Source: Saccoglossus kowalevskii (lineage: Eukaryota; Hemichordata; Enteropneusta; Harrimaniidae). From it: 64,000 nt of DNA. The notes beneath the pieces are model-generated. The model made no database searches, had not been told where the DNA came from, and worked only from the letters and a program-made list of their open reading frames with translations. The stretch spans positions 544,289-608,288 of the forward strand of contig NW_003119425.1 in the NCBI RefSeq assembly GCF_000003605.2, read 5' to 3'. Positions 52,001 through 64,000 of this stretch are shown here, piece after piece (positions within the stretch are counted from its first letter, which is position 1; each line of letters starts with the position of its first letter). A program made the position numbers and the translations under genes.

Positions 52001-55000
52001 CCAAGTAGACATTATTCTATGACGAGCGACAAGGACACAAATCATGGAGTAATGTTAGGTTTCCCTACAGAAATCGCTAATTTCATAACTCATATTGTAA
52101 TACTTCTAGCAGCATTGTACCGTGTTACTTGATATCTCGTAACAGTGATTTAAAACAGACATTTGAATAATCTGACCAATATGTAATCCTAGTGTTATCG
52201 TTCAGTTATCGATAGCACATGCCCCGGGGGAACCACAGCAATTTGAAGTTGTGACAAAGTTTGGATGATTTTTGTGTTATATTTCACGATGAACACACAC
52301 GTTTTAACAAATCCTAAATTAACGTACTTTCAACCTACAGCTAGACACCCATGTCCACAAGTATTAGCACATGTTTGAATATGATTAGACTTCTCCTAGT
52401 CAAGCACGTGTAACTAGGTGTATTGCACAACTATGCAATGAGAAAATGACTTTGATGTAAACGTACACGCGTATTCACGTATCTACACGCCTTGTCGAGA
52501 AACAAAACACGACACGCCTTGACGAAAAATCAAACAAAACAAGGTCACATTGTTTTTATCCTCACTGTGCCAATAACTACTAATTTATCTTGAAAATGAA
52601 AATAGAATTCACTGTGACCCGTATTTGAAAATATGGTCACACATTTAAAAAAATATGCCAATAGTACAAGTGATTAATCTGAAGTTCAAGTCAATCAATA
52701 TTCAGAGTCTAATTCAGCATTACCGATAATACTACCTAAATATAAGTCTCAGAACAGGCAACAAAAATGTAATGCTCAAGAAATATTATCATTGTTGCAA
52801 TGCACAGACTAAACCGAGTGATATTTTCCCCGATCGACCGACGGAGTTGATGCTGTTTTCCGATTTAAGCAAAGACGACTGATATCATTGCTGTTTATGA
52901 CAAGCACTCGGTAGTCCCGGATGAATACAATACTTATCTTTACAATATTGCAACGGTACGTGTCAAGATTAGTCTTCGGCTTTACGGGGTATTCAGGTGA
53001 CGCTGTCAGATCGCCAGATAGCCACTTTTTGTTGACAAAAACGATCCACGGAAAATCTCCTTTTTTAATAACCATTATCGATAATCAAAGACAAATTTCC
53101 TGCCCGCTTTGTTGTCAGCGAGACACACGAAATTTGTTCTTTTTTCACTTTTCGGGGATAAAAATCCACGCATTTTACAACATGAAAAGCGAGCTATTAG
53201 ACACGAGTCTGGCAGTGGCGACGAGGGAACTATAGAAAGTCTGATGAGTCTGGGAGATAGCGAATAGCAATGAATACCAATAAAATTAATGTTAGGAGCA
53301 GCAAAATGGATTCACTTTTGAGATATGGATTCACTTGGGTATACTTAAAACGTGTGCAACTCGAAAAAGATGTGTTATGTTATATGGTAATGATAAGAAA
53401 CCGAATATTCTTTTCTAAATGCATCGTTATTTTGTTTCCTAGCTACACAATTCATTCGAAAGCGTAAAATCATATGTGTCAGACCGGCCTTACATAACTG
53501 ACAGGATACGGGTCGCATTACTTTTCCACACAGTAGATTTGACGATTGGTTTTCTTGGTGTCACGTTTGATTCACATAAACGCGCGTGGTCGCCAGGGAA
53601 ATTGCTTTTCAAGAGTAAATAGAGGTAGATGTACTTATCTGACCTTGTGCATTTACGCGGACTATAAGCTTTGTTGCGTAACCTACATTACTACGAGTTG
53701 ATTGGTTGTCAGTATTATATATTTTTTTTTTAAATTTGACCACGGTTTGGTAATAATATTAATAATAAAGTGATATTCTGCACAATTAACTTTTTGAAAA
53801 ATAAAATTTAAGTCATTACTTGCACTAATGTAATATTGTATATTTGCCCACGATATACTGACTATAATAGCACAGGCATAGAAAAGATTGTATTTAAAGC
53901 AGCAGGAAATCGACAAATGCACATTATGTATGTCATGTCATGTTAAGCATGTCATCTAACTGTGACGTATATTAATCACTATGTTTATGATTTATATATG
54001 TAATCATATGCATAAATAATGAGTTCTCTATACGTTATACACATGTGTAAAGTCCATACAACGCAGCTATTGTCACATAGATCACAATTGTGTGGTAAAC
54101 ATTAAATATGCACATACCTAATTTACCGTATTTTAATTCTCGTGTGTTACGTTTATCCTAGTCCTTGCAAATCAACAAGAACATTATCTGTCAATATATG
54201 TGCTGGTAAATATATTTTTTTACTGCGCATTATAATTACTTTGATGATGCCACATCGTACAAATAATTACCCACATACACAATAATCATTAATTTCGATA
54301 GTTCTTGCTGTACGTTCATTCAGAGATGCTGTACACAAAACTATGCTTTCTTGAGTCAAGAAACAGGGTCACCGTGACATAATTAGTGATGATATTCCGT
54401 GGTACACCAAATCGGGGTTATTTTACACTGATCCAATCAGGCAATACACATTGTTGTTACTGAAGCATCGTTTTCGCTCTGAAAATTCTTTTGTTCACAT
54501 TGTACATAAGCCTGTAACATACGATCTCGCCTGTCGTGTGGGTTACATTTTATTTTGAAATTATCACAATTTAGATGTATCCCGGGTACGTACAGATAAT
54601 TGAAAACCACCTCGAGAATAAGGCATACACATATTTCATTGAATTAATCATGCCCACCACAATAATCGTGAATCCGAATAAATCCCGATTTCACGACTGC
54701 TCTAAATTGATTAATTGCCCAACAGAGAATCGCGACACAAGTATGGCAGTCAACTAGAGGGTACAATGATATGCCTTCCGTGGGGCTTGAGATGCAACTG
54801 GACAAATAATGATTCTACATGACACATTGTACACAAATCTAGTAAGCTTGATATAATTATACGATATGTTAATTAATACATGGGAACATACATTTATGTG
54901 CCATTTCATTTATTTGAATTAATCTTGCACACGTGCTGCTGTTTTCGCTATAATTGTATTTTCGTGCAATGGCCATTCTAAAAGAAGTATACACTCCGGT

Positions 55001-56676
55001 GGTTTTGTAATTATTTGGGTATGATTCTCGTAAATATGACGTACAACTAATTTAATGGAAAAAAGTATGCTCAAAACTGAAACCTACATTTTGTTTATGA
55101 TTCGTTCAATATGCGAAGTGCGTCTCACTTTTCATGCACGCAACTACTTGTTGGTGAAGACATATTAATTCGATTGAATTGAATCAAAATGTCTGAAGAC
55201 ACTGACTGCATACGTCTGTTTTTCTAAGAAATAGTCTAAGAGGTCATCGTTATGTTGTTCATAGAAGCGGGCACTGGAGTGGAGAAACGAAAATGAGGCT
55301 TCATTTATTAAATTAAAGGGCAGATTCTGATCTATGCCTGATTTATTTCGATAGTGCAACCACATATACACATAAACACACACGCTAGGCGCACGCGCCA
55401 TTTGCCAACGATCCACATGTTGAGTCATATTTATTCTAATCAATACAAATTCTGAAGGTTAAATTTTGATGTTTTATCTACTTTATGAATATTTATTTGC
55501 ACCATTCAGCCATAACAGTGAAAACAGAATGTGTTTTAAGTTCATATGCTTTGTAGTTCTTGATTCGACATTCGATCGACGTAATCCGCTTTGAACGTAC
55601 ATCTTTTCAGTTAACGACAATTTTCTGGTTTCGAAACTTTTGTGATAGACATATGGTAACCTAATACTTAGTCATAAATATAGCCGATATACGAAGATGG
55701 AGAAAATTTATACAGTATTTTTCCGAAATGCAACGTTTGAAGTCATGCGATGGAGCATATTTAACCGAGTGACTGGTGTATAAAACCATTATCGGAATTC
55801 AATGTTTATTGTATGTTTCATCAATATGTACTATTATTTTCTCCAAGGGTTTGATTACAGCGCAATTTCAGCAACAGATTAGAAATCGTTATAATGTTAT
55901 TTTACTTTTTAAGTGTTTTAGTCGCATATCATATCAGAGGATTGCACTTTCACATACTGATTCAGAAGTGAAGGACTGCAACGGGGTCAACCGGGCGAAG
56001 AAACGGAACGAGGTCAGTCATTAGCAGGGTTCACACTGTGAACGCCGTCTGTGCCATATTTTTTAAAATGTTTGTTTGTTCCTCTTTTGTTAATGTTGGG
56101 CCACGTGACCGTACGTTTCTACCGTCTACCAAAACATGTGAGAAAGTAATAATGATAATATTAAACTAAAGTTTGTTTTATTTTAAAGTCAGCTTATTTT
56201 CATGGAAATATTCTGCTGGGCTATTTCGTTAGTATGGCGGTTAATATTTTATCCCAGGCTTTGTACATATATAAATATGTCCTTGGGAACAACTCATGAA
56301 ATTTACACTTTTTTCTCAAGACGTCATCAACCCTTAACACACTCCTAACGCCGTATAATATAATGAACACCATTAAATTGTTGTTGATCTCGCGCACTAA
56401 AATGTTTTTTTTTCATCTTTATTTTGTTTTTAAATGAAATAAGTTACGTAAAGTCACCACAGCTTTGATAATGCCGCACAGTGCACTGAAGCGAGAAATA
56501 CGACGAAATATTACGTGATTACATCGCAGTTGTAACTGTCAAAAATTGTCAGCGGAGATGAGTTATGGTACATGCGATTATGGTCTGAAACATTTCAGAT
56601 AAATGGATGTGATAACCGCATGTAACGAAATTGAAAATATTGAAAAGTCGGCGGTTCAAGGTACTTTGTCGTCACT
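52001..56676. other. Non-coding stretch without recognised genes
   Basis: The best frames are a minus-strand ATG-led 88-codon ORF (52809-53075; VIKKGDFPWIVFVNKKWLSG) overlapped by a plus-strand one (52921-53235). Neither has a recognised domain, and overlap on opposite strands argues that at most one is real. No RNA genes or elements were identified. Confidence 0.45.
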
Positions 56677-57136
56677 TACTTCAATTATTTTATGTTGGCC
56701 TATTACAGACAAATTCTTTTTTCAATCGGATGATTTTGTTTGATGAATAACGAATTGGATATATAGTGCATTTTTTGTAAATATTAATATATTATTGTTT
56801 AATATTATTTATATTACATAAATGAAAAGTACACGACAATAACCATTATTTTGTCTCGCAGATTTTTTTATATAATACAAGTTTGAATCAATGCAGAATA
56901 TACAATTACTTCAATTATTTTATGTTGGCCTATTACAGACAAATTCTTTTTCAATCGGATGATTTTGTTTGATGAATAACGAATTGGATATATAGTGCAT
57001 TTTTTGTAAATATTAATATATTATTGTTTAATATTATTTATATTACATAAATGAAAAGTACACGACAATAACCATTATTTTGTCTCGCAGATTTTTTTTA
57101 TATAATACAAGTTTGAATCAATGCAGAATATACAAT
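56677..57136. repeat. Nearly exact 230-bp tandem duplication
   Basis: Unit 1 (56677-56906) and unit 2 (56907-57136) are identical except for one T fewer in one T run and one T more in another. Each begins TACTTCAATTATTTTATG and ends GCAGAATATACAAT. The unit is AT-rich and non-coding. Such high identity means a recent duplication or a local assembly artefact. Confidence 0.95.
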
Positions 57137-59460
57137 AAAATGACTGTATGTGGTTCTCCAGGATCTCCGTGTGCAATTACAATGACATGTGACAGCCGCG
57201 GTAGCAGCTCGGAGTAGTCGATCACAGCGTTTTCAATGCAGACGTGTGCAACAAAGAGGCAGCAGATTAACGATATGTATACATCAAATTAAATATAGAA
57301 TATATTGCTGTTTAGCTGATGTTGTTTTGAACGGGAACAATGAACGTATAATATACGATCTTTGTCCTAGCTTTGTACAAATACTAAGATGAGAAGTTAT
57401 TACTGGGGGCAGTAATGTGTTCATGATTTACATGGAGTCGTTGGATCATATGTCGGCTGTGTAGTGTTTGTGTAGGCGGGTGTTGTGGGACTGATTTTTG
57501 TTACCTCGGCAGATGAACGGTAACACAGAAAAAAGCTTGTAATTTTTCAACGGCGTCCAAGCGTACATACGTAGTGTATACGTGCTTGTATGTCCATATA
57601 TAATTTGTATATGGAAGTTAATGGTTATTGCACACATATGATTATAATGTGGACAAGAACAGGAATGATGTACGTAACGGAAAATAAATACCCACCGTGA
57701 ATTTGAATAATGCAAATCGGTCAATCATTAAATCAATATAATTATCATGAGCGATCGTAGCAGTAAACGTGACTATACCTTACCACAGTGTTCAGGAACT
57801 GCATCGAAAAAGTGCTATTATATGTGACTGTAAGTGCTAACGTTCATCCCCGTCTCGTCTGTCGCAAGATGCTCTTTTAATATTAAACATGTAATGATGC
57901 ACTTCCGAGAAAATACGCTGTTCCGTGAAATTAAAAGATATATGCAAGGCGCACTTACCTTTTTCTGCGCACTGTGTTTTCCGCTGTCCGATATTTTAAC
58001 TATGGCAGTTATACACTGGTTCGCATAGCGAAAATTTGTTTTACATCTCAATTTGCGTATGCTCTCATCGCTGAATGGTAAGCGTATGAAATCAACATTA
58101 TCGAAATGAGACGCGGAAACTCACAGTGACGCACTACGCAGGCATCGTAAATAAACAAAAAAGGTTTCTACATATGCCTAGTGGCTCCAATGCTTTCCGC
58201 TGTATCCCATTTCTTTTTGAACTCTCGATATGTATGCGGAAAAAAAAAAAACGTTGTTCTTACGTGGGAATCCGACACCAACTGACTTCTCGGCGTAAGA
58301 GTTTGTCGTAATCTGTGATGAAGTTTAACACATTGTCCCCAGTCGCTGTGGTTTAGTAGTACTGTGATTTAATATTTCTCACAAGGCGTTGTCAGATTCT
58401 CTGCAGAGCGATCCACTTCCACATTCGCTTTTTTGAGATATAATCAAATTACTGTAGCCTGATGAAACCATTCGAGTACGTACGAGATGTACAGTGAGCT
58501 AGTACGACACATAGCTCTGTTTAATTACCCGACTGTCGAAGCATGTTGCATTGTCGGTATGTCGTGTTCACAATGCGATGGCCGTGTAGTTAAGTCGCAC
58601 ATTTTAATAGCTAATTAAATTTGCAGACTGTCCTTTACGAAGGGGCAAACGTCACGTCCGCCTAACATTCAGCGGTCTCTTCTCACGTACAAGTTTGGTT
58701 CCAGTATGCGGCCATTTATGGGCAATCGCACTGCGCATACTTTTATTAATAATGCTAATAACAATTGTACATGTCATATCTGGCAATAGTTATTTCTAGT
58801 GTGCCAACGCAAAGCAGAATTCGCGAGTTTTGCCAACAAAATACAAAAATTACTTAATTGGACAAACATAATCCCGTTAAGGTGATCTGCTCATATTTAA
58901 ATACAAACAAAACGACCTTATTCTTGTCTTTAAAAATTGTACGCCACCTCACGTAGTTGCCATGGCAACCACTGTATGATACATCTGGCAATATGGTACT
59001 ATCGTTCCAAATTTCATACCACGTCTGCCACAATAAATGTATCGTTTTATAAATGTCTTAAAATAGTTAACGTTGGATGCCACGGAATTGGAACGATACT
59101 GATTTTTTATATAATTCGCTTATTGGCCTCAACTAATTCACCAATATATGCAGCAATGCTTCCAATTGTCTGCCATCCAAGTCGATCAAATTCAAGCGCA
59201 CGCCACGAGTAGCCGTATCCGTCACCGGTGTTCAGATGGAAGTTGTCTCGCAGTCAGAGGGGAAATTTAGCAATTCATATTGCTTTATAATACAATTATT
59301 CTATCGTGTAGTGAAATAACCCTTGTCTGGGTGCAGACTACAGGTGACCCGCTAAACAAATCGTGCACTGTAACGCATATGCGCTTGTGTTATTAATATG
59401 GCAGGGATGAGTTGGAGGTATAGTGCGTAATCTTCTCAGCTCTAGCAACATCCCGACAGA
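57137..59460. other. Non-coding stretch without recognised genes
   Basis: Short frames only (for example 57189-57392 + and 57818-58051 -), none with a recognised domain. A run of 11 A lies near 58241. Confidence 0.5.
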
Positions 59461-59551
59461 CCGAGAGAGAGAGACAGAGAGCGATAGTGAGCGAAAGAGA
59501 GGAAGAAAGGAAGAGGATGTGTGCGAGTGAGTGTGTGAGATAGAGAGAGTG
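59461..59551. repeat. Purine-rich GA/GAGA tract
   Basis: About 90 bases with almost only purines on the plus strand (GAGAGAGAGACAGAGAGCG and similar), followed by GTGTGAGATAGAGAGAG. It is a degenerate GA microsatellite. GAGA-type tracts can act in promoters, but nothing else here supports one. Confidence 0.8.
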
Positions 59552-59776
59552 TCGGTGTCACTAGAAACCGAAATGCGAGCACATCAGTGTCAGCCATGAG
59601 GGCGCGTTTTCCAGAATGTGTCGTTTCAAGCAGTGTTCCCGTTGTAATGCGGTGCGTTTACTGTTGGCAACTACCTGTTTCATGTTGGAAGCGTTTCAAA
59701 TAAAGTAATAAAACAAACAAAAAGGGAAACTATCAACGAACCACTTTCAATGTACGTCTCTACAATGCTTTTTTTT

Positions 59777-60146
59777 CTGCAAATGGTCGACTGCTTGTAC
59801 TTGTACTCCCTCTGGAGTTAACAATTCATAAAAAGACGATGTTAAGCATAAATACTAGTTTCCTGTCGCAATTGTAATAACTATGACAGCGTGACTGTCA
59901 CACAAAAGACCATTGCTCAATGCCGAGTCACCATTATATTGTATTCTCTGATACCTCATCTATACCGACACTAATACTTGTTCGCAAGAACAAAATCCTC
60001 CCAAAATTGACAATTGATCCTTTTGCAAATGGTCGATTGCAAATGGTTTCTGCAAATGGTCTCGTACGCCCAGTGGAGTGTAACAATGGATGAAAATATC
60101 TGCTTTATTGTGCATAAATGATAGTTTCGAACTGTAATAATGCTGG
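59777..60146. repeat. Diverged direct repeat, offset about 273 bases
   Basis: TCTGCAAATGGTC, a TGGAGTnTAACAAT segment, GCATAAAT, and the pair TAGTTTC / CTGTAATAAT-like recur in the same order at about 59777-59880 and 60050-60146. Extra TGCAAATGGT copies lie at 60023 and 60040. It is an old tandem duplication without coding capacity. Confidence 0.55.
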
Positions 60147-62466
60147 ACTACTAAGCTTGAGTAGGAACGTGTTCCATGATTAAGTTATTTGAGGAAAAAT
60201 GCAATAATTATGATACCCAATTCCTTCAGTATGGATTTTACCAATTTTCACACAATATTTGGGCGTAATCTACGACGTGTTCACTGACAGTACTTTGTTA
60301 TTGAGTTTCACAATTTGGATATATTTAGTTGTTTAGAAATATATAAACTCCAAATTATGATAAACGTGATTAACACACTCAGGTTAACAATGTCATATAG
60401 GAAATAAGTATACATCCCAGAACAACTCACATCTCATCAATTTTTTTTTGGTAATCCTAAGGTTTTTCACAGACACCATTCGGGTTTGATTGTTCTTAAT
60501 AGTGATCACAATTCAACAATATTCAATTCACTCTATGCTGAATGCAAATTCAAATCGTACTAATATTAAATTTGAAATTTGATTTAACTCTTGAATATAG
60601 ATGTATCGCTGCTGTCAACAATAACAAAAGTAAATTGACAGATGGACGGCGGCGCTGCACACTTCCAATTATCAGAATAATGTATACGTGGCCATATTTA
60701 TTAGTAGAACTATTTGATTAACACATAAATGCAGCAAACAAGACAGAAAAAGAAAAACTCGAATAAGTGGAAATAGTGATATTATATGGCTTCATCTATC
60801 TGGAAGACTTGTTCTAAAGGAAGATTGCGTCATTACAATCAATAGCAATGTCACATTGTACTTTTTTGTTCGGGCACACAGGCACAAATGTTAGTTTATT
60901 TTAACAACGTTAACATATCAGGATCATGTCAGAAAAAAAATCCAAACCGAAACTTAAAGCCTATACAACACATTATGTCCAAAGAAGTCGCATGTATCAA
61001 ACTGTTTTATTGGTGTCACTAAATGTATCCATCTTAAATTTATATGATTTCAGTTCATACATAATATATAAATCAATCAATATACAAGGACATTTGCTAT
61101 ATAGCTAGAATTAAATTTATATGTATTTTTTTTATAGAACGTCGTAAAATACATGGACAATTGGTCTATCAATTTGCAATTTCAAGCTGCACATTTGCTG
61201 GTTGAAACACTTTGGTAGCATATGGCGCGACGAGCTGTTATCACTTTTTGGACAATTCTATTAGTAAATCTTTATTGTATAATGAAATGCTTGTGATATA
61301 AAATATAAATTACAGTATTTGCACGTCACGTGAATTGACTCATTGTTCCATCGTATAAATCAATCGCTGAGGTAATCTGAATCTGAATCAATCCTGGCTT
61401 CAGTTCATACCATGCAATAATTTACGACGCAAGTTAAATAATAGGCATTGAACAAAACGTATGAAAGAAGGTTTCAGTAATCCCCGTGTGTGCAGCCTTT
61501 GCAGTGAAACATGAACAAAATGGGTATAATAAAGTGCACAGCATGCTAAGTCAGTCCTGATACACGCAAAGGATATGGGACATTCCGATATTCTACCAGT
61601 TTATCTTGCGTTGGTGTGCTTATTGTGGTTGATTGGGGTTCCAAAACTTCAACAATGTTGACTAAATCAGAACCTTGTTTTAACATCATACTGCAAGTTT
61701 CTCATGCTATTACTTCATCGTGTGGTGATGGTTTGCTTCATATAAAGCTGCATAACACCTTAAACGATTACACACAATTGACGTATCAGTCACAGAATAC
61801 TAAAACCATTATTTTCGAATTGATCGAAAAATCCTTAAAAACATCGCCATCATATAACGCCAGAGAGATGTATATATATTTACATACTCGCGGCCATTTT
61901 GTTTTTTCGAATGAAACGATTATATATTTTCCTCTATTATTCACATGAATATATTCGCTTATTGTTTCACAGTGTTTTACTACGTCACATTAATTAAATT
62001 AATATCAGTTATTTTATGTGCAGTTACAAATATGATATCCCCCCAGGTACATAATTTCCGTTTGAACGTCATATGACCCCGATTGTCCTTATACCGCGCT
62101 GATGTGTATGATATTTCCAAAAAAAACACCGTGAAAACAACGTGAATTATGATTTCAAAAAAATATCCCAATTTCATTTTCTATAATTTTGACAACGTTA
62201 AAAAAGAATTAATAATATTATATACACATTTCTAGCATAGAAGTACTAGTATTAATATTGAGAATTTCGCAACTCCTCTGAGACCGTCGATTTTGACATT
62301 AAATTGGATCACAAAGTCATTTGAGTTTAATTTCTGTTCGGTCAAAACACGTGACTTTTATTGAGTAATAAAAGAAAATAAATCAGAGAAGATTGGAAGA
62401 ATTCTCCAATGTAACCTAAACCATTGTATTTATATCGTCATTATTGTATTCTAACTATTTGCCACA
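60147..62466. other. Non-coding stretch without recognised genes
   Basis: Strongly AT-rich. A 110-codon plus-strand frame (61616-61948, first codon GTG) has no recognisable content, and an ATG-led 60-codon frame lies at 60926-61108. Neither has supporting features. Confidence 0.45.
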
Positions 62467-62712
62467 ATGGCTACACTAGCCATCCTCAAAACGCGACATC
62501 GCTACAAATGTCACCCTTGCCCAGAATATTCAAGTACACCAGGAATTATTACAATCGTATTAATAGTAATATTCACCGTAATCTCAGTTCCATTTTTTTT
62601 ATCTTATGCGTACAAAAACCGCCAATGTGGGAATCAGATATGTCGTCATTTTCCCTTCAGATTGAATGTCAATATATTTACCATACACATAGTTCATATG
62701 TTTTGTGTATAG
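62467..62712 (+). CDS. Possible N-terminal exon of a type II membrane protein (neprilysin/ECE-like layout)
   Basis: An 81-codon frame starts at an ATG in good context (CACAATGGC). Residues 1-25 form a short basic, cysteine-containing cytoplasmic tail. Residues 27-47 (IITIVLIVIFTVISVPFFLSY) are a clear membrane segment. It is followed by AYKNRQCGNQIC, with two cysteines four residues apart at 54 and 59. Neprilysin and endothelin-converting enzymes (M13 metallopeptidases) have the same order: a short tail ending in TP, one membrane segment, then a Cys-x4-Cys pair. The similarity is of layout, not of computed sequence. After Cys59 the match fades, so an intron may start about there, though no strong donor is visible; downstream exons would lie to the right and I did not find them. 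It could equally be an unrelated small membrane protein or chance. Confidence 0.28.
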   Translation: MATLAILKTRHRYKCHPCPEYSSTPGIITIVLIVIFTVISVPFFLSYAYKNRQCGNQICRHFPFRLNVNIFTIHIVHMFCV

Positions 62713-62756
62713 TGTGTTGTTTTTACTTTAAACACACATCATTAGCATAAATCCAG

Positions 62757-62825
62757 TTAAATTCCATTACATTCAATGTAATTGGGGTTGTATTGAACTC
62801 AATTAAATTGCAAATATATAAGGTA
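62757..62825. repeat. Weakly palindromic AT-rich segment resembling the 1-143 repeat family
   Basis: AATTCCATTACATTCAATGTAATTGG and TTGAACTCAATTAAATTGCA recall the CATTGTAATTGAGTTTAATT part of the inverted repeats at 1-143 and 21414-21557. The match is short and AT-rich, so a relationship is only a suggestion. Confidence 0.2.
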
Positions 62826-64000
62826 GTAATAAATATCCAAGTTAATTGTGTATAAACAAATAATAACATAAATTTATTTATTCTATGCGTAGCTCACAGT
62901 TGGAGAGAAATTACTTTGGCATATAGTATACCAATCTTACCCCTTTCTCGAACCCTAAGATACGTTTAAACAAATGTAAGTGCAAATTGAATCGACAATA
63001 AATTGACTGCTACATGTGGCTTTATGTATACGGTTATACCCGATGAAATAGATTCACTTATCATTCAGAACAGCGCATTTATAATCACAACTGTACAAGC
63101 GCGCGAGCAGACACACATACATCACGAATGAATAACGTGATGTCAGACGGATCTGACACTTCAAAAGGTCAACGGATCGAAGTTGACACGAAGCAGAGTG
63201 ATTATTAAGCCCGAACTCTGTTCGGTGCTTTAAGATTTCGTACACTAATCCCGGTCATCACAGTGTCACAAGGGCGTCCTCAACATATCTGTGAATACTA
63301 CGGTTTTACTGATATAATTCCGTCAATTACTTCAACTTCACTTAATTTTCGGTTCTATTCAGGTTAGATAAAATAAAGCGTACGTCGGATAGGCGAGTAA
63401 TTTAAGCATAATAAAGACAAACATGTAACTACTGGGAGCTATGGTGTTCTATTTATAAAATCTAACACAGACTAATTAAAATAGCTGTTAATAAATTAAC
63501 TGTTCTGCTATTGTCGCACAGTAAGGGGGGAAATTTTTCATGGTTAATACAACGCTCAAATATGTAATCTTGGAAGACTGTTCCTTGATAAAAGCGCTTG
63601 CTCAGGCTCGCGCGATAGTGGTTTGCATTCTCGCACAGACAGCGACTCCGGGAAAATCAATCCGTTATAATTATCTGAATGCTGCGTGATTGGGATTGAG
63701 AAAATACCGACTACGGGATCGGAGCAATATCTTTTAGTGGAAGGTACTGCTAATTCATTTCACAAGAATGTCTTTAAAATAAATAGCCTCACTGAGAAGT
63801 GGGTGATATAAATAAATGCATTCACAAGTAAGTAATATCATTCTTTTGATTTTTAAAGTGTACTATTTTGTCGGAAGAGAAATCATAGCAAAACATATAA
63901 AATACAATGCAATACATGAAAGAGCGGATGAACGAGAACTAGACAACGAAATATGCTTTTCCTTCATCAGTATAAAACATGACTAAAAACGATTCATGTA
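62826..64000. other. Non-coding stretch without recognised genes
   Basis: AT-rich to the window edge. One minus-strand frame at 63054-63245 has no recognisable domain. No M13 peptidase motif was seen here, so it gives no support to the candidate exon just upstream. Confidence 0.5.

Overview
The window is a gene-poor, AT-rich stretch of an animal nuclear genome. Four things point that way: a neural-type ionotropic glutamate receptor exon with a secretion signal and a clean GT splice donor, very long stretches with no open frames, many microsatellites (AAAT, GACA, CACTA, TA, GT), and two runs of N (12052-12403 and 35927-36182) that sit inside microsatellites and look like assembly gaps. CpG is not visibly depleted. 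Together with the scattered relics this suits an invertebrate better than a vertebrate, but the species cannot be fixed from the sequence alone.

One coding feature is well supported. It is the first coding exon (minus strand, 10834-11316) of a GluN1-like NMDA receptor subunit: start codon, signal peptide and the first half of the amino-terminal domain, ending at a consensus donor. Transcription runs leftwards, so 1-10827 would be intron and the remaining exons lie beyond the left edge. A second recognisable piece is a broken RecQ-family helicase fragment at 38205-38573 (+), with its Walker A motif intact and internal stops. Weaker candidates are a possible N-terminal exon of a type II membrane protein with a neprilysin/ECE-like layout at 62467-62712 (+), a secretory-looking ORF at 43671-44045 (-), and three coding-like stretches of unknown nature.

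The rest is repeat and intergenic or intronic sequence. The clearest structures are: two copies of a roughly 140-bp repeat in opposite orientation at 1-143 and 21414-21557, enclosing the receptor exon; a foldback MITE-like hairpin at 21613-21725; two related GC-rich foldbacks carrying GCGCATGCG-type cores (35291-35384 and 37771-37834); an almost exact 230-bp tandem duplication (56677-57136); and several old, diverged tandem repeats (42366-42720, 46144-46380, 51170-52000, 59777-60146).

I saw no convincing tRNA, rRNA, CRISPR, operon or virus-like element. No complete gene is contained in the window, and I found no new multi-gene system. The most noteworthy items are the divergent GluN1-like first exon, the flanking inverted repeats and the paired GC-rich foldbacks.
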